Shown here piece by piece: positions 63,486 to 64,000 of a stretch of 64,000 nucleotides of DNA. Position 1 is the first letter of the stretch, and the number at the start of each line of letters is the position of its first letter. The stretch comes from Phycisphaerae bacterium (GTDB lineage Bacteria; Planctomycetota; Phycisphaerae; Phycisphaerales; SM1A02): positions 39,948-103,947 of the forward strand of contig PBAX01000025.1 of the NCBI GenBank assembly GCA_002716385.1, given 5' to 3'. The translations under genes were made by a program, and so were the position numbers. The notes beneath the pieces are model-generated. The model saw nothing but the letters and a program-made list of their open reading frames with translations. It was not told the origin of the DNA and did not search any database.

Positions 63486-64000
63486 GATAATGATTTCGAG
63501 GCTTTTAAAAATGGTTCAGGAAAATATAAAAATTGGTTAATAAATTTACGTCGTTTTAAAGACCATCAATTAGATCAAAAAAGTGAGAAAATCTTTTTAG
63601 ATAAAAACCTAACATCCAATTCATCATGGGTAAGGTTTTTTGAAGAACAGATAAATGATTTAAAATTTTTAATTAATGGAAAAGAACATAATAGCTCTGA
63701 TGCTCTTAACTTATTATCCGATCATGATGAAGAGATTAGAAAAAAAGCAGCATTGAGCATTGAAAGTGTTTTTCAAAATAATGTTAAAACATTTACTTTT
63801 ATCACTAACACTCTAGCGAAAGATAAAATAACAAATGATAAATGGAGAAATTATACATCCCCAGTTGAGTCTCGTAATCTTACTAATAATGTTGAAGGTG
63901 AAGTTGTAGACGCTCTCACAAAAAGTGTAACATCTAACTACAAAAATATTTCTCATAGATATTATGAAATCAAATCAAAATTATTTAATAAGAAACAACT
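63486..64000 (+). CDS. M3-family oligoendopeptidase (PepF-like), partial, foreign composition
   Basis: The frame is open to the right edge and starts without a start codon. It reads RRFKDHQLDQKSEKIFLDKN, SSWVRFFEEQINDLKFLING, DHDEEIRKKAALSIE, TFTFITNTLAKDKITND, SPVESRNLTNNVEGEVVDAL and ISHRYYEIKSKLF, all typical of the helical N-terminal half of PepF/M3 oligoendopeptidases; the HExxH site would lie beyond the window. Before 63486 the likely continuation (LFTHQIQAL) is in another frame, so a frameshift or sequencing error is probable. The DNA is about 28 % GC by eye and unlike everything else here. Confidence 0.75.

Noticed and set aside
1..64000. CRISPR arrays, insertion sequences, prophage
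   Set aside because: No direct-repeat arrays, transposase, integrase or phage structural genes were seen in any translated frame. The only foreign-looking DNA is at the far right end.

Overview
The window looks like a chromosomal segment of a marine planctomycete-like bacterium, most probably of the Phycisphaerae. That placement is inferred from gene content, not from a tree. It rests on dockerin-type C-termini ending in ...DLLSTIEGWG-like repeats, a Lys-rich HU protein, the hpnCDE squalene genes, a Gram-negative envelope gene (kdsB) together with peptidoglycan genes (mraY, murE, murF, murQ), and GC content that looks near 58-60 % by eye. Genes are dense, with many 4-bp ATGA start/stop overlaps. 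All four tRNAs lack an encoded CCA.

0-14.2 kb: an amino-acid catabolic region centred on tryptophan. A minus-strand operon reads ACMSD - kynureninase - kynurenine 3-monooxygenase - tryptophan 2,3-dioxygenase - two paralogous MFS transporters - kynurenine formamidase - a 36-residue membrane peptide. The convergent plus strand carries an atypical SDR, a 2-aminomuconate-semialdehyde-type dehydrogenase, a RidA-type 2-aminomuconate deaminase and a 3-hydroxyisobutyrate-dehydrogenase-like enzyme. An imine-reductase-like protein, a kynurenine-aminotransferase-like enzyme and the end of a sodium:solute symporter lie beside them. Together they cover tryptophan to 2-aminomuconate and beyond, except that no 3-hydroxyanthranilate 3,4-dioxygenase is visible.

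14.3-22 kb: tRNA-Ser(GCU), HU, murQ, a PfkB kinase, a 919-residue secreted dockerin-bearing protein of unknown fold, and two integral membrane proteins of unknown function. 22-29.5 kb: hutH-hutU-hutI (histidine to formiminoglutamate), methionine aminopeptidase and a secreted prolyl oligopeptidase, which fits a peptide and amino-acid scavenger. 29.5-35 kb: hpnE-hpnD-hpnC (squalene from farnesyl diphosphate) divergent from ispH (last MEP-pathway step) and rlmN.

35-42.7 kb: a small membrane protein; an 1136-residue protein with the architecture of a fused indolepyruvate:ferredoxin oxidoreductase but without its cysteine clusters or TPP-site motif (the most unusual gene here); a HAD phosphatase; an APH-type phosphotransferase; a YfgM-like anchored protein; and an RluD-type pseudouridine synthase. 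42.7-50.4 kb: queA-murE-murF-mraY and def-fmt-metalloprotease-like, all on the minus strand. 50.5-54.8 kb: a TPR protein, kdsB, a diverged CTP synthase behind an apparently leaderless promoter, and tRNA-Met.

54.9-63.3 kb: a lower-GC secreted beta-helix protein, an RNase Z-like hydrolase, tRNA-Glu, a ROK kinase, a lipoprotein, a FAD monooxygenase, a sulfotransferase, an RRM protein and tRNA-Ser(UGA). From about 63.34 kb the composition drops abruptly to strongly AT-rich, and the last 0.55 kb encodes part of an M3-family oligoendopeptidase that looks foreign. An assembly chimera or an insertion beside tRNA-Ser are the two explanations.

A recurring feature is a TAnnnT hexamer 5-8 bases before the start codon in genes that mostly lack a Shine-Dalgarno site (SDR, ACMSD, murQ, hutH, pyrG, ROK kinase and others), suggesting widespread leaderless transcripts.
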